Shown: positions 24,860 to 36,135, counted from the stretch's first letter. The stretch: DNA of 64,000 nucleotides from Hetaerina americana (GCA_022747635.1 JAKTNV010000005.1:36318336-36382335), one strand, 5' to 3'. Numbers and translations are program-made. The notes: generated by a model from the letters alone, not told the origin.

Positions 24860-27800
24860 AATACATTATTCACATCGCAAAGGCAAAATTTTGAAATAGG
24901 TTTATTTACGCCCATAGTCAATTTACACGGAGTGTTTCATTGTTTCCATTAAAAAACAGTAACACACCTTATTTTGTGATTCTGCCGAAAGATTTTTTTT
25001 GCCTTCCGTCAGATGCCTGACTACTTCTCCTGATGGTCTACCCTAGCTAGGTCTCCATGCGTAAACGCCCAAAAGACAGGGGCATTAATAACGCGCATTA
25101 GTTCGGACCCGCCGCTTCTGTCAGCCATTTCCGTCCATTTTGGAAAAACTCTTGTTTCTGATTCACAGCGGGACACTGTCCCTTTCGCTCTTTAACTTTT
25201 TCGGCGGTTTTTTTTCCTTCAAACCTATCATCCTCTGCAAGCACTAGTTTATTCCAACTCCTACGCCTGTATCTGTCTCTGTCATCACTCTCGTCACTAC
25301 TCTATTCATTCTTCCAGGATAATTAATATAGAATTACTCATAAAAATTATATATTGTCATATTCCGAAAATTTCTCCGCCTTCGAAGTGGTATATTTCGT
25401 AAAAACCTTTTAATAAATTTTTAAGAAGTAATTCTTTTAATGAATTTTATAAGCAATGCATGATTGTATCAAGGCATTGTAAAGCAAATTATAGCCAAGA
25501 TAATAGAGCTTAATTATTTACAAAAATAAAAATTCCACTCACTTATCGCATTTCAACACGAATTAACTTTGGAGGACATGAGCAGTTCCACAGAATTGCT
25601 GTCAAGTTTATTAGACCTTATAAATAAATGAAAGGACTAACTTTTTAATTCCATACGAAAACGTTTCACACGAAAAGTTTTCGTGTGGAACTACAAAGTT
25701 AGTCCTTTCATTTATTTATAATGAATCGGTTCCATAAAGTTACGCCATAAACCATTAATTTTATTAGACCTCATTAATGTCAATAATTTCCAATTGAAAA
25801 AAGTAAAGTTACCATTTCAGTAATTTTTATTAATTCTGTTTATCAAGAGGCAAGGAAGTGGTCACTATTCACCGTTTAAGGGAATAAAAGGACCATTTTA
25901 ACAGAATAGATAAGCTGGAACTTAGTAAGGGACGGACGTTGAGATATACCCCGAAGTCTTTCAAAGGAAATAAATGAAAACCATTAACGGAGTTTTTCCA
26001 TGAAATTCATGACGTATATATTTCAATATATATGTGATACCTATGTCAATTACGAATGAAACGCAATTAATTACGCAAAATGAAGACGTTCAACTGACAA
26101 AATGAAAGTATCTACATCTAGAAAGTGTGTGTTACTGGGGGAGTTAAGCCTGGCGAGGAGAAATCGTGCCCAACATTATAAATAGTGACAAAAGGGTTAG
26201 TTTAAATATTTAAAATTTTTATAGTCAAATCTCAACTCTTTCAAATATTTGAAAATTTATTTCGAGCCGCTTTCGAGTCCTTTATTTCCATTATTATTAT
26301 AGTTACTACAAAACATCCTAATTATATCAATTGTCTTCTTGAATTCAATTGCCTCTCTCTTTTCAATGTCAAGTTCATGATTCCTCAATCGTTACAATTA
26401 CCTACTTACTTTCCAAAGAGGTATTTCTGTCAAATGAATTTTGCTACGCAATAAATTAAAAGAATGCCCATTGCAGAAAAGCATTGAATCCTCTTTAGGG
26501 GATGTACTCTAATAATACTAATTAATATATAAAATTTAAAAATTATTTTGAGCATCATCGATTACAATAGGCTCAGTGTTAGCAATAAAAGTCTTAAATT
26601 TATTTAAGTGGTTAATTTTATTTTATTTCACTCATTATAATCAAATTCTACTTTCAAATTAAAATCTGCCCTTCGCTAGATTTTTCAATTTAACGGTATT
26701 TCACTAAATGATGTGAGTCCATACGTTCCACCCTTTATGTGAAAATCTTACCGAAAGATAAATGGCATTCAAATATTTCACATGCACGTCGGTTTTACTG
26801 CCACTTAAATTCTTAGGTATTCTAGGTTTTTACCACCTACGCAAAAAATACCCCAAGAAAACCATCAATTAAACAAATTATTTGAAACAGACATTGCTAT
26901 TTTTGCAATATTTATGCTAAAATTAAGCTCTCGCAGCCAGAATAAAAAATAGATTAGACCGATAGAGAAATTTGAATAGGAATAGAATTCATTTGACATC
27001 TTGTATTGGATAGAACATCCCAGCACTCTCTACGAGAAACAAAGTTGCGCCGCATGTGTTCGGCTAAGGTGATGATAATATTTCGAAATCTTATTTCACC
27101 CTTTATCTTAATAATTGCGTCACCGCCAGCGAAGTTAACATTTGCTCCAGACAAAATACGTTCCACGCTCCTTTGACTCTCTCATTCCGGACGCCTGCCG
27201 CGTCCGCCGACCATTCTGAATGCTTACCAAACCCCTCTTCAAGTGGATTTTCATCTCTCCACCGTTCCCTATTTCTTTCCTGTCTGCCCACACATCCGCT
27301 ACTTCCCGCTTTTGCATGATACCGGGCAATCGCTACGGGGACACCGTTGGCGATCAAAGTCCTCATAAATACGCGCACATCTTTTGACTTTGTTTCGTAG
27401 CCATTAAGCCCATTCGTTCATTCATGCTTTTAGGCAGTTGGGAATATTTGCATATCAATTCCGAGGATTCAGGAGAAGTTTCCTCTCCCACTCCTTTCTG
27501 TGCGTCGGCAATTCAATGGATTTAACGCGGAACGTCACGCGATTTCGTAGCCGAAAGGGTAACTAAACGTTCCTTCGTCTCCGCTGACAACCACAAACTG
27601 TCAGCAAAAAAAACTTTATGATATGACCCGATTTTATTATATCACTCTTCTGATGTTGGTCACTATTTTATACTATTCAAAAGACTTCCCGATATTCTAC
27701 AGAAAACAAAAAGTCATCACGGGGATGACCGGTATTTAGAGTGGAAATTGACATGATTCATTGCTTTAGTCATGATTGATGAAATAAATTCCGAGGAAAT

Positions 27801-28920
27801 TGTTTTCTCATATGATTTGTAACCTGTGGAATGAGTTACACTGAATTAAGTCAGAGAATATTTTCAGTGTACGACTCAAGAATAAAACCCTTAAATTTGC
27901 TTATTCCTCTTTCGGAGTTTATGAATGGCAATTATTTTTCTAACGACGGTAAAATTCTAAACTTACCCAAGGTTAGATCTCATAGAAGTCCGTAATCCAC
28001 GTGAGAGTAATCATGAAGTTCATTGCTTCCCATTAATACACAGCTTTAAACATAAGTTTCTGTATTGCAAAATAATAATATCATAAGCACTTATATTGGT
28101 GACAGATATGAAGGTAAATAAGGCCAAATAAACACACTAATTTAAACCTGAACACATTCTGGGCTTCCTTTCAAATCTAAATTACTTCCAAACATAGAAA
28201 TCTTATACCTTTCAGCTGTATCGGCTGGTTGAAGCAATAGATTCGGACTTAGTGTTTCTGAGAACAGTAAGTATTATAATGTTTTTCCTTGCCGGGGATT
28301 CTGTCGCTACATTTTACAAGTTAGACAGGAAAGCCACATGGTGCATTAATTGATTGTGTCCCAGATACTTAAAGAGCTTACCATGAGTAACACTTCACGT
28401 AGGAACCATAAAGAATAGCCAGGTCGCTTTATTCATCCAATACTTCCTACTTGGGCGAGGGTAGATCGATCTAACACAACGTGTTACTTACAGGTATGTT
28501 TTCTCATTCTTTCATCCGGCCTGAACCGAAACCCAACGCGTATGCTCTCAGTCTAAGAGCTCTTCACTGTTTCCTAATCCAACTAAAAATTCAATATTAC
28601 GATCTTACTAAATGCATTGAATATATAAAGCGTAAAAACAGCTCCAGCCTAGCTTAAAATTTCCTAATATGTCAAACTGCTGATGAAACTCTATGGTAAA
28701 GAGTGGAGTAGAGCAAAATTATGATGAATACCCACTTCATTTGTAAATATATACTACGGTTTGAAAAAATACTACTTTCGGAACTTAAATAAAAGGTGTG
28801 AGTGAGAATCATGATCACACATTTTTATCTTTTCTTTAAATCCTGTCAATAAACACGTTATTGAGATATTCATTAAAAAATATGTAAATAGTATACATGT
28901 ATATAGTATTTATGCATGTG
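24860..28920. other. Mostly featureless AT-rich DNA
   Basis: Apart from the fold-back at 25,619-25,720, nothing is recognised. About 27,110-27,580 is moderately GC-rich with some CpG, and its open frames show no known domain. Confidence 0.5.
25619..25720. repeat. Short fold-back repeat, 44-bp arms
   Basis: The arm at 25,619-25,662 (TATAAATAAATGAAAGGACT...) is the inverse of 25,677-25,720 with only a few mismatches, around a 14-bp loop. It begins TATA and ends TATA, which fits a miniature inverted-repeat element with a TA target, but no family is recognised. Confidence 0.75.
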
Positions 28921-28922
28921 TA

Positions 28923-28925
<3 letters not shown>

Positions 28926-28998
<73 letters not shown>

Positions 28999-29012
28999 TA
29001 TGTATACCTATA

Positions 29013-29056
<44 letters not shown>

Positions 29057-29099
29057 TATGTATACCTATAAAAATATATATATATATATATATATATAC
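28926..29099. repeat. (TA)n array with a duplicated interruption
   Basis: Three pure TA blocks are separated by the same interruption, GCATATGTATACCTATAAAA, at about 28,996 and 29,054. This indicates that a TA-block-plus-interruption unit was duplicated. Confidence 0.93.
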
Positions 29100-29339
29100 A
29101 CATTAATACGTATCCATATATACAGAAACACACACTGAATATCTGATATTTCTCGGAAAACTTGTTTCACCAATAGGTAAGCCGCTATTCAGCTATTAAT
29201 TCAAAAAGTATGCTCTAATTAATGTATCATGGCAAATCTGACAAGATTCACACATTTTTTTGGAGTTCTCTTTCATTACCACTGAGCAAAGGGTTCTCAA
29301 GGTCGCCAAAGTATGCTTCCTTTAGGATGGTGTACGTAC

Positions 29340-29720
29340 TTGTTCAAGGAAGAAGGTGAAAAGGAGGGATAGAGAAGAATAAAGGAACGAGCGTACTACT
29401 TTGAAGAGAAACTGGTGGGAGACGAATGGAACGAGGGAAAGAGGAAGAAATGTAATGGGAAAGATACGCCGGAAGTTCAGGACAAAAGGAGCGCCGGGAT
29501 GCATTCCCCCGGATTGAATTAACGCTTCCTCCGGCAATAAAAGCTGCCGACGCGGCGACCCAAGAGAGAGACGCACCGCGTGTCGCCATCGCGCATCCGG
29601 TCTAGAATCCTCGACCGCTTAAAAGACGGAATAATGAGGTTTAGGGGAGGGGGCAAAGAGGTTAACGCATGCGAGTGGGCTACTGTGAGATCTAGGCGAA
29701 ATAGTACGGAGAGAAGCACA
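29340..29720. other. Purine-rich then CpG-bearing GC-rich stretch
   Basis: G/A-rich from about 29,345 to 29,460, then GC-rich with many CpG around 29,460-29,610. Open frames lie on both strands without a recognised domain. No gene is called. Confidence 0.45.
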
Positions 29721-30086
29721 GGGAGAGAAATTAGAGGCTTACTTCAAAAGAGCCAAGTGTGCCCATGGCCACCCAGAGTAGTGGAACTGAAACTGGATAA
29801 ACTCCAATCATAGAGATGTGTTACATGAAAACCTTCGGAATCAAACTAACAGCTTCGATATCTGCGACGTACCCACTACATTTTGTAGAACGAGTCAATT
29901 TTACCTCCAGATGAAATTTCTAATTGGAATTGAAAAAGAAAACGAACAGGATATGTCGGACTGCCTTAATTTTCGCAGCCGAATCGTCCGAATCTATTCA
30001 ATTTGGAGAGACTTTTTTGGCAGGAACCAACCGGCTTAGGGTAGATTTTTTATGTATCAGGGCACTATACGCTACTATACTCCTAA

Positions 30087-30415
30087 GCTCTTAAAAATAG
30101 TAGTAGTTTTGAGGGGAGGCGACCGACTGCTGAGGTCATTTGCGCCATAGGGGATGGACAGGAAAGGATGAAGGGTGGAGAGAAACCCGGCGTCGGCATT
30201 AGCCTACTCTTTACGAAAGGCGCCAAGGGGTCCGCAGCTTAACGTCCCATCAGACGGACGGCGTACTCACTCAAAGTGCCCTCCACAAAGCACCTCAAGT
30301 AGGGATCGAGATACCTCTGAAAAATATTCAACACCGCCGGGATTTGAACCCGCGCCCTCAGAGTGGGAAGCCAGTACGACAGCCCCCGCACCATCTCGAT
30401 CCCGCTCTTAAAAAT
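30087..30415 (-). mobile_element. tRNA-derived SINE with perfect 12-bp target-site duplication
   Basis: Direct repeats GCTCTTAAAAAT at 30,087-30,098 and 30,404-30,415 bound a 305-bp insert. On the minus strand it opens with a tRNA-like head (30,402-30,334) containing GATGGTGCGGGGGC (box A) and GGTTCAAATCC (box B). A body contains GCCGTCCGTCTGATGGGACG, and the tail is AAAACTACTACT. The body segment around CCGTCCGTC.GATGGGAC recurs at 57.99 kb. Confidence 0.9.
30334..30402 (-). other. tRNA-like SINE head
   Basis: A 69-nt segment with box A and box B at tRNA spacing and a T-arm-like CGGGTTCAAATCCCG. It is part of the SINE at 30,087-30,415 and not an independent tRNA gene. Confidence 0.7.
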
Positions 30416-30439
30416 GTGACTCAAAATATCCTTAAGTCC

Positions 30440-30650
30440 CACACTTCATTCTTCAGCTTTGCATACTTCCTACCTTCCTTAAATCCATCCAAAATGCCTA
30501 TTCTTTTCCTCCCTCTGCCTCACTTTCCCAGCATTCTCCCCTCTATCACTGTCTTCGGAATCCCATTGCCTCTCTCAGTATCTCCTGCCTCTCACTTGTC
30601 CTGCCTTTTAATTTTCCCCTACTCCCTTCCCTATAATGCCTGAAACTTCA
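30440..30650 (-). pseudogene. LINE C-terminal fragment next to the SINE
   Basis: The plus-strand sequence ACTTCCTACCTTCCTTAAAT, then CCCAGCATTCTCCCCTCTATC and CATTGCCTCTC, aligns with the reverse complement of the C-terminal end of the 61.3-kb LINE (CCCAACATTCTCCCCTCTATC). About 200 bp survive. It begins about 30 bp from the right end of the SINE. Confidence 0.65.
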
Positions 30651-31669
30651 TCGTTTGTTCTTCTTTCCGTTAGGCAGTGGGATGGCTATGAAAATTGAAG
30701 CAGACCATTATACTGCAATGTCAGCTTATCTCCAAATCCCACAAATATCTCCACAATCAAACCTGCCATTCAGGTCCACCTACTTCCTTGTAAACGCTGA
30801 AATTGGCATTCTCGCGTAGAGCCAGAGAAAATTTTGCCGTCAGAAATTTAAGAAGCGAAATCATTAATTTTAGCTAGGGCCAGAGGTCCAAGAGTAGTTC
30901 ATTTTTATTGATGAAAGATCCTTCGAAATGGAGAATTAACAAGGTTATATAATTAAAGTAAGAAAAAATAAAGAATATGAGATGTGATAAAACCAGACCA
31001 TGCAGCTTTTAATATTAAGTGTACATGCTGTAAAATAATATACTCTAGTAAATAAACTCTGGTAAAATAATATACTATAGTAAATATTCTAACCCAAAGG
31101 TATCTCAAAGGTAGCTGGATCACCGAATGTTCATGCCTCGGACTTTAAACGATTCCATATCATTAAATTAGTCTAAGTCCCTATCACTAAATGAGGGGAG
31201 GTTAAACTTTGTTAAAAATATTAATCCTTCAAAACTTTATCAGCATACCTCCAAATAGTTGAAGAACAATTTAATAATCGACATATTTTATTTTATTTCC
31301 TTGTTTTACTATTGCACAAGTTGTATTCGTCGCGTTAATTGGACCCACTAATTTATTGGAACCACCCATTTTAATCAAGTGTTCATTTGAACAGCATGCA
31401 TTCTCTCTTAGCAAAAAAATTGGAAATTATGAGACTGAATAGGTGGAAGAAGAAACTTCGAAGAGTTCTGTTATTATACAAAATATTCAGGACATAATAA
31501 TTATTAAATTTGTCTACTTGATTTGGAAGCATACGTGTAGAGTGTATGCTAAGCATGATAATTCGTGGAATGCTTCTGGAAATGCTTGAAGAACTACTTC
31601 TCAATAAAGAAAAATTGGATTGAACGCATTTAAAGATTTTTACAAAATTAATGTAAGTTTCAGTTAACT
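30651..31669. other. No recognisable gene; one short tandem duplication
   Basis: AT-rich. A 32-bp unit is duplicated at about 31,030-31,087 (TAAAATAATATACT.TAGTAA twice) with a few mismatches. Confidence 0.6.
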
Positions 31670-31825
31670 TATACGAGGGTCATCCGGAAAGTAGTACCCG
31701 TTCGTGCCGCATGAAGTGCTGACGACGCGAGTAGCCGCTGGACGAGGTCAGATAGCTTCAGTGGCTTGTCTGCCTTCTCTGAGCCAAGTTGCGTGACGCT
31801 AGCATTGCCTGTGTTGTTTCTGTGA

Positions 31826-32233
31826 TTGTTTACAATGTTTAAAAAAATTGAGAACGCCGCCAGTTGTGAAGTGAGGGCAGTGATTAAATTCCTCAATGCA
31901 AGAAACGTTCGCCCATGTGATATTCATCGCCAATTAAAGGAGGTGTATGGAGACAATGTAATGGACGAGTCGTCTGTTCGGCGGTGGTGTCGCAACTTCA
32001 ACATGGGGAGGGGGAACACACACGACGATGAGCGTTCGGAGAGACCGTCTGTCATTACAGACCAACTGGTGAGCTCAGTTGACGAATTCGTGAGGAACGA
32101 TCGGCGCGTCACAATTGATGACATCTGTGAGCATTTTCCCAATGTTTCTCGAACAATTGTTCATGAAATTGTTAAACACCATCTGCATTATGCAAAAATT
32201 TGTGCAAGATGGGTCCCTCGCGTATCTCAATGA
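31826..32233 (+). CDS. Truncated mariner transposase: DNA-binding domain only
   Basis: A 135-codon open frame encoding the N-terminal half of a mariner transposase. Residues about 4-60 form the first helix-turn-helix (FKKIENAASCEVRAVIKFLN, later the QLKEVYGDN and SSVRRWCRNF blocks). An acidic linker with GRGNTHDDERSERPS follows, and a second helix-turn-helix lies around residues 85-120 (RRVTIDDICEHFPNVSRTIV). It ends with KICARWVPR and then a novel SQ stop created by the deletion junction. In this family these domains bind the terminal repeats. All three catalytic acidic residues are absent. No frameshift lies within the frame. Expression is unknown; a DNA-binding competitor role is conceivable but only inferred. 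Confidence 0.8.
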   Translation: MFTMFKKIENAASCEVRAVIKFLNARNVRPCDIHRQLKEVYGDNVMDESSVRRWCRNFNMGRGNTHDDERSERPSVITDQLVSSVDEFVRNDRRVTIDDICEHFPNVSRTIVHEIVKHHLHYAKICARWVPRVSQ

Positions 32234-32327
32234 GCTGGCGGCGAAGGACTATGCAGCAGGAATACAGAAACTTGTCACACGTTATGACAAATGCCTTAAT
32301 TTGCTTGGAGATTATGTTGAGAAGTAG
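32226..32327 (+). pseudogene. Mariner transposase C-terminal remnant
   Basis: Out of frame with the preceding open frame. It reads AAKDYAAGIQKLVTRYDKC, then LNLLGDYVEK and a stop, the usual C-terminal end of mariner transposases. The junction with the N-terminal part lies within the previous 15 bases, so the deletion also shifts the frame. Confidence 0.85.
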
Positions 32328-32426
32328 TTTAAAGTATCCTCTTTCAAATAAAATTTTTTATGTTTGTTAATATTTACTTTTGTGTCTTTATTTCACGAAC
32401 GGGTACTACTTTCCGGATGACCCTCG

Positions 32427-33550
32427 TATATTAGCTCTCTTCAGCGTCCTCAGAGTGTTACTTGTGTTTATGCAATTACCGAGGAAAATATATGATCTTA
32501 AGGAAAGAACAATATTCTACCAATAAATAAGTACATAATATGCTAACCAATAGGAGCTCTAAAGTGATAAGAAATTTTTTAAGAAAATGGTATAAAGAAT
32601 TAACCTTCAACTTCGTTGGTATTTGATTCTTTTTGACCATCTACGGTCGAAGTCACCTCATCAAAAATAATTTTTCTCAATTGATATAAGTACAGTCAAA
32701 CCACGTTAGGTCTTGAAATTCAATTTAAATTCTTTGGAAAAGCAAATGGATTCAGCAATTGTTCTGTATATTATATGGTACTCGACAAATTCATACCTAA
32801 TATTTCCAGAGCTAAAACAAAAATTTCCATAAATTATGTTTAATTATAAGTAGCTATGTGATAAATTGAACTGTAAATTCAATGGATACTGCTAATTGTT
32901 TCAGGGAAACTACAATAATTCTCCATATCTCATCGACGATGGCCTCTCAACTTTCTTATAATAAGACGACAAAGTATATGCATTAAAAATGTCTCTAATT
33001 ACTAATTCGTGAAAATAAGAATGTTTGAGTGCTTGATTCCAACAATCGCTATCTATAAAAATTTGCACTGGCTCCTTTGGCAATGAGTGCAACGGTTTAC
33101 TCTGCCATCTAGCCACCATGACCGTAAGCCAAGAATTACCAAAAAATGAAAAGGACGCTCAGTTTATAGTTACACCTCCTTGCCGTTTTTGGCGACGGAG
33201 ATAGCATTAAAAAGCGAGGACGGAGTGCCCCTGCCTCGTCTTTAATAGCAGGCCGTCCATCATAAACTATAGGAGGTCGTCTCGACCGCAGATGTGGCGA
33301 CAGGAGCGACACGGCGGGAAGGAAAGATGTGAGAAGCAGGTGGAAGGTGGCGACAAACTCAGGGACTAAAAATGTATGGATAAAACCCAGAAAGATTGAT
33401 ATCAGAGAATACAAATGTCCTGATTATGTTTTCTGAGTACGTCAACGAACAGTATAACTATTCTGAGGACGGGAGTCATTAACAACCACGAGACATAATG
33501 AGCTCAAATCATTATTACGAGCGCGTACTACGAAGTTCATTGCGTATATA
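32427..33550. other. 1.1-kb segment between the two inverted mariner copies
   Basis: The first 700 bp are AT-rich with nothing recognised. About 33,120-33,420 is GC-richer (GGCGACGGAGATAGC, AGGAGCGACACGGCGGG) but carries no known domain on either strand. A 69-codon minus-strand frame at 33,119-32,910 is unrecognised. Confidence 0.5.
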
Positions 33551-34303
33551 CGAGGGTCATCCGGAAAGTAGTACCCGTTCGTGAAATAAAGACACAAAAG
33601 TAAATATTAACAAACATAAAAAATTTTATTTGAAAGAGGATACTTTAAACTACTTCTCAACATAATCTCCAAGCAAATTAAGGCATTTGTCATAACGTGT
33701 GACAAGTTTCTGTATTCCTGCTGCATAGTCCTTCGCCGCCAGCTCATTGAGATACGCGAGGGACCCATCTTGCACAAATTTTTGCATAATGCAGATGGTG
33801 TTTAACAATTTCATGAACAATTGTTCGAGAAACATTGGGAAAATGCTCACAGATGTCATCAATTGTGACGCGCCGATCGTTCCTCACGAATTCGTCAACT
33901 GAGCTCACCAGTTGGTCTGTAATGACAGACGGTCTCTCCGAACGCTCATCGTCGTGTGTGTTCCCCCTCCCCATGTTGAAGTTGCGACACCACCGCCGAA
34001 CAGACGACTCGTCCATTACATTGTCTCCATACACCTCCTTTAATTGGCGATGAATATCACATGGGCGAACGTTTCTTGCATTGAGGAATTTAATCACTGC
34101 CCTCACTTCACAACTGGCGGCGTTCTCAATTTTTTTAAACATTGTAAACAATCACAGAAACAACACAGGCAATGCTAGCGTCACGCAACTTGGCTCAGAG
34201 AAGGCAGACAAGCCACTGAAGCTATCTGACCTCGTCCAGCGGCTACTCGCGTCGTCAGCACTTCATGCGGCACGAACGGGTACTACTTTCCGGATGACCC
34301 TCG
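33551..34303 (-). mobile_element. Internally deleted mariner (753 bp), copy B
   Basis: Inverted copy of the element at 31,674-32,426 with the same length, terminal repeats, deletion junction and flanking TATA. By eye I compared both ends and the encoded peptides and found no difference. Two derivatives with the same internal deletion, each next to a TA, imply that the deleted form itself moved, or that the segment was inverted-duplicated. Confidence 0.95.
33744..34151 (-). CDS. Truncated mariner transposase: DNA-binding domain only (copy B)
   Basis: A 135-codon frame with a protein identical to the one at 31,826-32,233: two helix-turn-helix regions around the GRGNTHDDERSERPS linker, ending KICARWVPR and SQ. 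The C-terminal remnant (AAKDYAAGIQKLVTRYDKC to YVEK) follows in another frame at 33,751-33,650. No catalytic domain. Identity between two copies may reflect recent origin rather than selection. Confidence 0.8.
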   Translation of the reverse strand: MFTMFKKIENAASCEVRAVIKFLNARNVRPCDIHRQLKEVYGDNVMDESSVRRWCRNFNMGRGNTHDDERSERPSVITDQLVSSVDEFVRNDRRVTIDDICEHFPNVSRTIVHEIVKHHLHYAKICARWVPRVSQ

Positions 34304-35230
34304 TATAATCCATTTCCAAAAAATATTGAATTCCATCCTAAAAAAATATTAATATAAAAATCAACAATCTCTGTAACATGATATTCTGCTTTCAATTTCA
34401 AACAATTTTGATTTTGGCGAGAAAAATCGGACTTTTAATTGTTACAAAACAGAATATACCCCATCTGTTGCCAAATATTTTTAGGACTTTTGCAATTCGT
34501 ACCAAATGTGAACTGCTATCAGGTTTTCAATGTTTCCATCAGTGTGCAGGGCGTTTCGTGAATAGAGAGAGACTGAGAGGCAATATTAAATGTGTACTCA
34601 TGGACTAGCTCCCAAGGAGAGGCTCAAGACCTAAAGATCCCATATGGGCTATGAGAGTCCAAGAGAGCGAAAAAAATTCTCAGTAAATATTATTTTGGAA
34701 TTCATAACATATTCCAAATTCATAAATCTTTAAAATATAAACTGAGAACTATTCTGAAAATGAAGGAATATTTTTAAGAATCAAGACTGAATGCGCTTGT
34801 TTCTCCTACAGAAATTCATCTCATCTCATGAAATTCTTTAAATTATGTCTCTAAGATACTGGTAGTTCAAAAATAATATGATACATATTTGTATGAAGTT
34901 AAATATATACATATACCACATTTTTACAAACGGTTGAAGAAAGTAACGGAATTTTTCGTAAAGCCCATCTAATTCATTCGCGCTATTAGTATAGTTACAT
35001 TTATTGATATTATAATGGGTTACAAATAAATCAATGAACTGTTCTGTACATTAAGTTTGGGTGTTTTCATTCATCTCCTTTTACTGAACTGTATTTTATA
35101 ATGTTGAATCCAGGTACATTATAATCTTTGTGATTTGTTCCGGAAATTATTTTTAATTTGAACTTTAATTTTGTGCATTAACAAAATGCATGTCAAAAGA
35201 AAACATTTTTCTTAAAAAAGACTAATTTAA
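34304..35230. other. No recognisable feature
   Basis: AT-rich; a 76-codon frame at 34,378-34,608 has no known domain. Confidence 0.5.
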
Positions 35231-35234
35231 ACGA

Positions 35235-35285
35235 AAATAGCTCACTTTAATATTTCGGTGGTCCCAGCCACCTTCATCAGGGTAT
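35235..35285 (-). other. Hammerhead-core-like motif
   Basis: On the minus strand, CTGATGA (35,280-35,274) is followed by AGGTGG, the loop CTGGGA, CCACC and GAAATA. A perfect 5-bp stem II is therefore flanked by CUGAUGA and GAAA, as in a hammerhead core. There is one extra A before the stem, and stems I and III are not evident. It is the best of the six such sites. Confidence 0.4.
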
Positions 35286-35595
35286 GAGTAGTCAGTGACA
35301 CCTTGTTGTAACCGAGGACCTCCAACACAATATTCTGCACAGAGAAGTAGCTCTTCATTAAGGCTTTTCGTTATCTCACAAAGGGTAATTCTCCGGTTAT
35401 TGCGCACCATCTCGTTAATTGGAGCCACCGTTGATTCCGGCAAACTCGCCCCCCCCCCCGCTGCTCATCGTGGATATTTTCCCGGCCATCATCAAAAAAC
35501 TTCCTGCACCACTTCCGCCCGTTTTTGTTGTCCATACACTTCTCACCGTACACTTCCACTAAATGGCAATGAGTTTATATCGGAGAAGTAATCGT
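35286..35595 (-). pseudogene. Mariner transposase N-terminal fragment, inverted relative to its C-terminus
   Basis: Minus-strand peptide pieces VYGEKCMDNKN, RKWCRKFFDDGRENIHDEQR and, in a second frame, INEMVRNNRRITLCEITKSL correspond to the first helix-turn-helix, linker and second helix-turn-helix of a mariner transposase. Frameshifts are present, and a C homopolymer lies near 35,449-35,458. Its C-terminal counterpart lies next door on the opposite strand, so the element has been internally inverted. Confidence 0.75.
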
Positions 35596-35596
35596 C

Positions 35597-35797
35597 AGTT
35601 GGCTGCGCAACGCGGCGGGAGAAAGATACGACGCCGGTATTAAAAAGCTGCTTACAAGTATCGAAAAAGTGAGTGATCGTCAAGGTCAATATGTGGAAAA
35701 ATAGCTAAATGCTCAACGTTTCCACCGATGTAAGCAAAGTTGAGAATAAAATCCATTTTTTATGAAAAAAATGAGACCTTATTTTTCGAATCGCCCT
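35597..35797 (+). pseudogene. Mariner transposase C-terminus and terminal repeat
   Basis: The plus strand reads RYDAGIKKLLTSIEKV, then SDRQGQYVEK and a stop at about 35,704, the mariner C-terminal end. A 3' region follows, then a terminal-repeat-like sequence (GAGACCTTATTTTTCGAATCG, CCTCG) at about 35,772-35,799. It abuts the (GT)n/(TA)n array. With 35,286-35,595 it forms one rearranged, dead mariner of a family different from the 31-34 kb pair. Confidence 0.75.
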
Positions 35798-35798
35798 C

Positions 35799-36105
<307 letters not shown>

Positions 36106-36135
36106 TTGTACGGAAAAACTCACGCGAGCGGCACA

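Larger units (their letters stand above)
31674..32426 (+). mobile_element. Internally deleted mariner (753 bp), copy A
   Basis: Bounded by terminal inverted repeats of about 33 bp (CGAGGGTCATCCGGAAAGTA and on to CGTTCGTG) and flanked by TATA, which fits the TA target duplication of the Tc1/mariner superfamily. Intact mariners are about 1.3 kb. Here the N-terminal DNA-binding half is joined to the last 30-odd codons near 32,225, removing the catalytic domain. It has the same length as copy B at 33,551-34,303, and all compared segments are identical. It cannot transpose itself but could be mobilised by a full-length relative. Confidence 0.95.
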
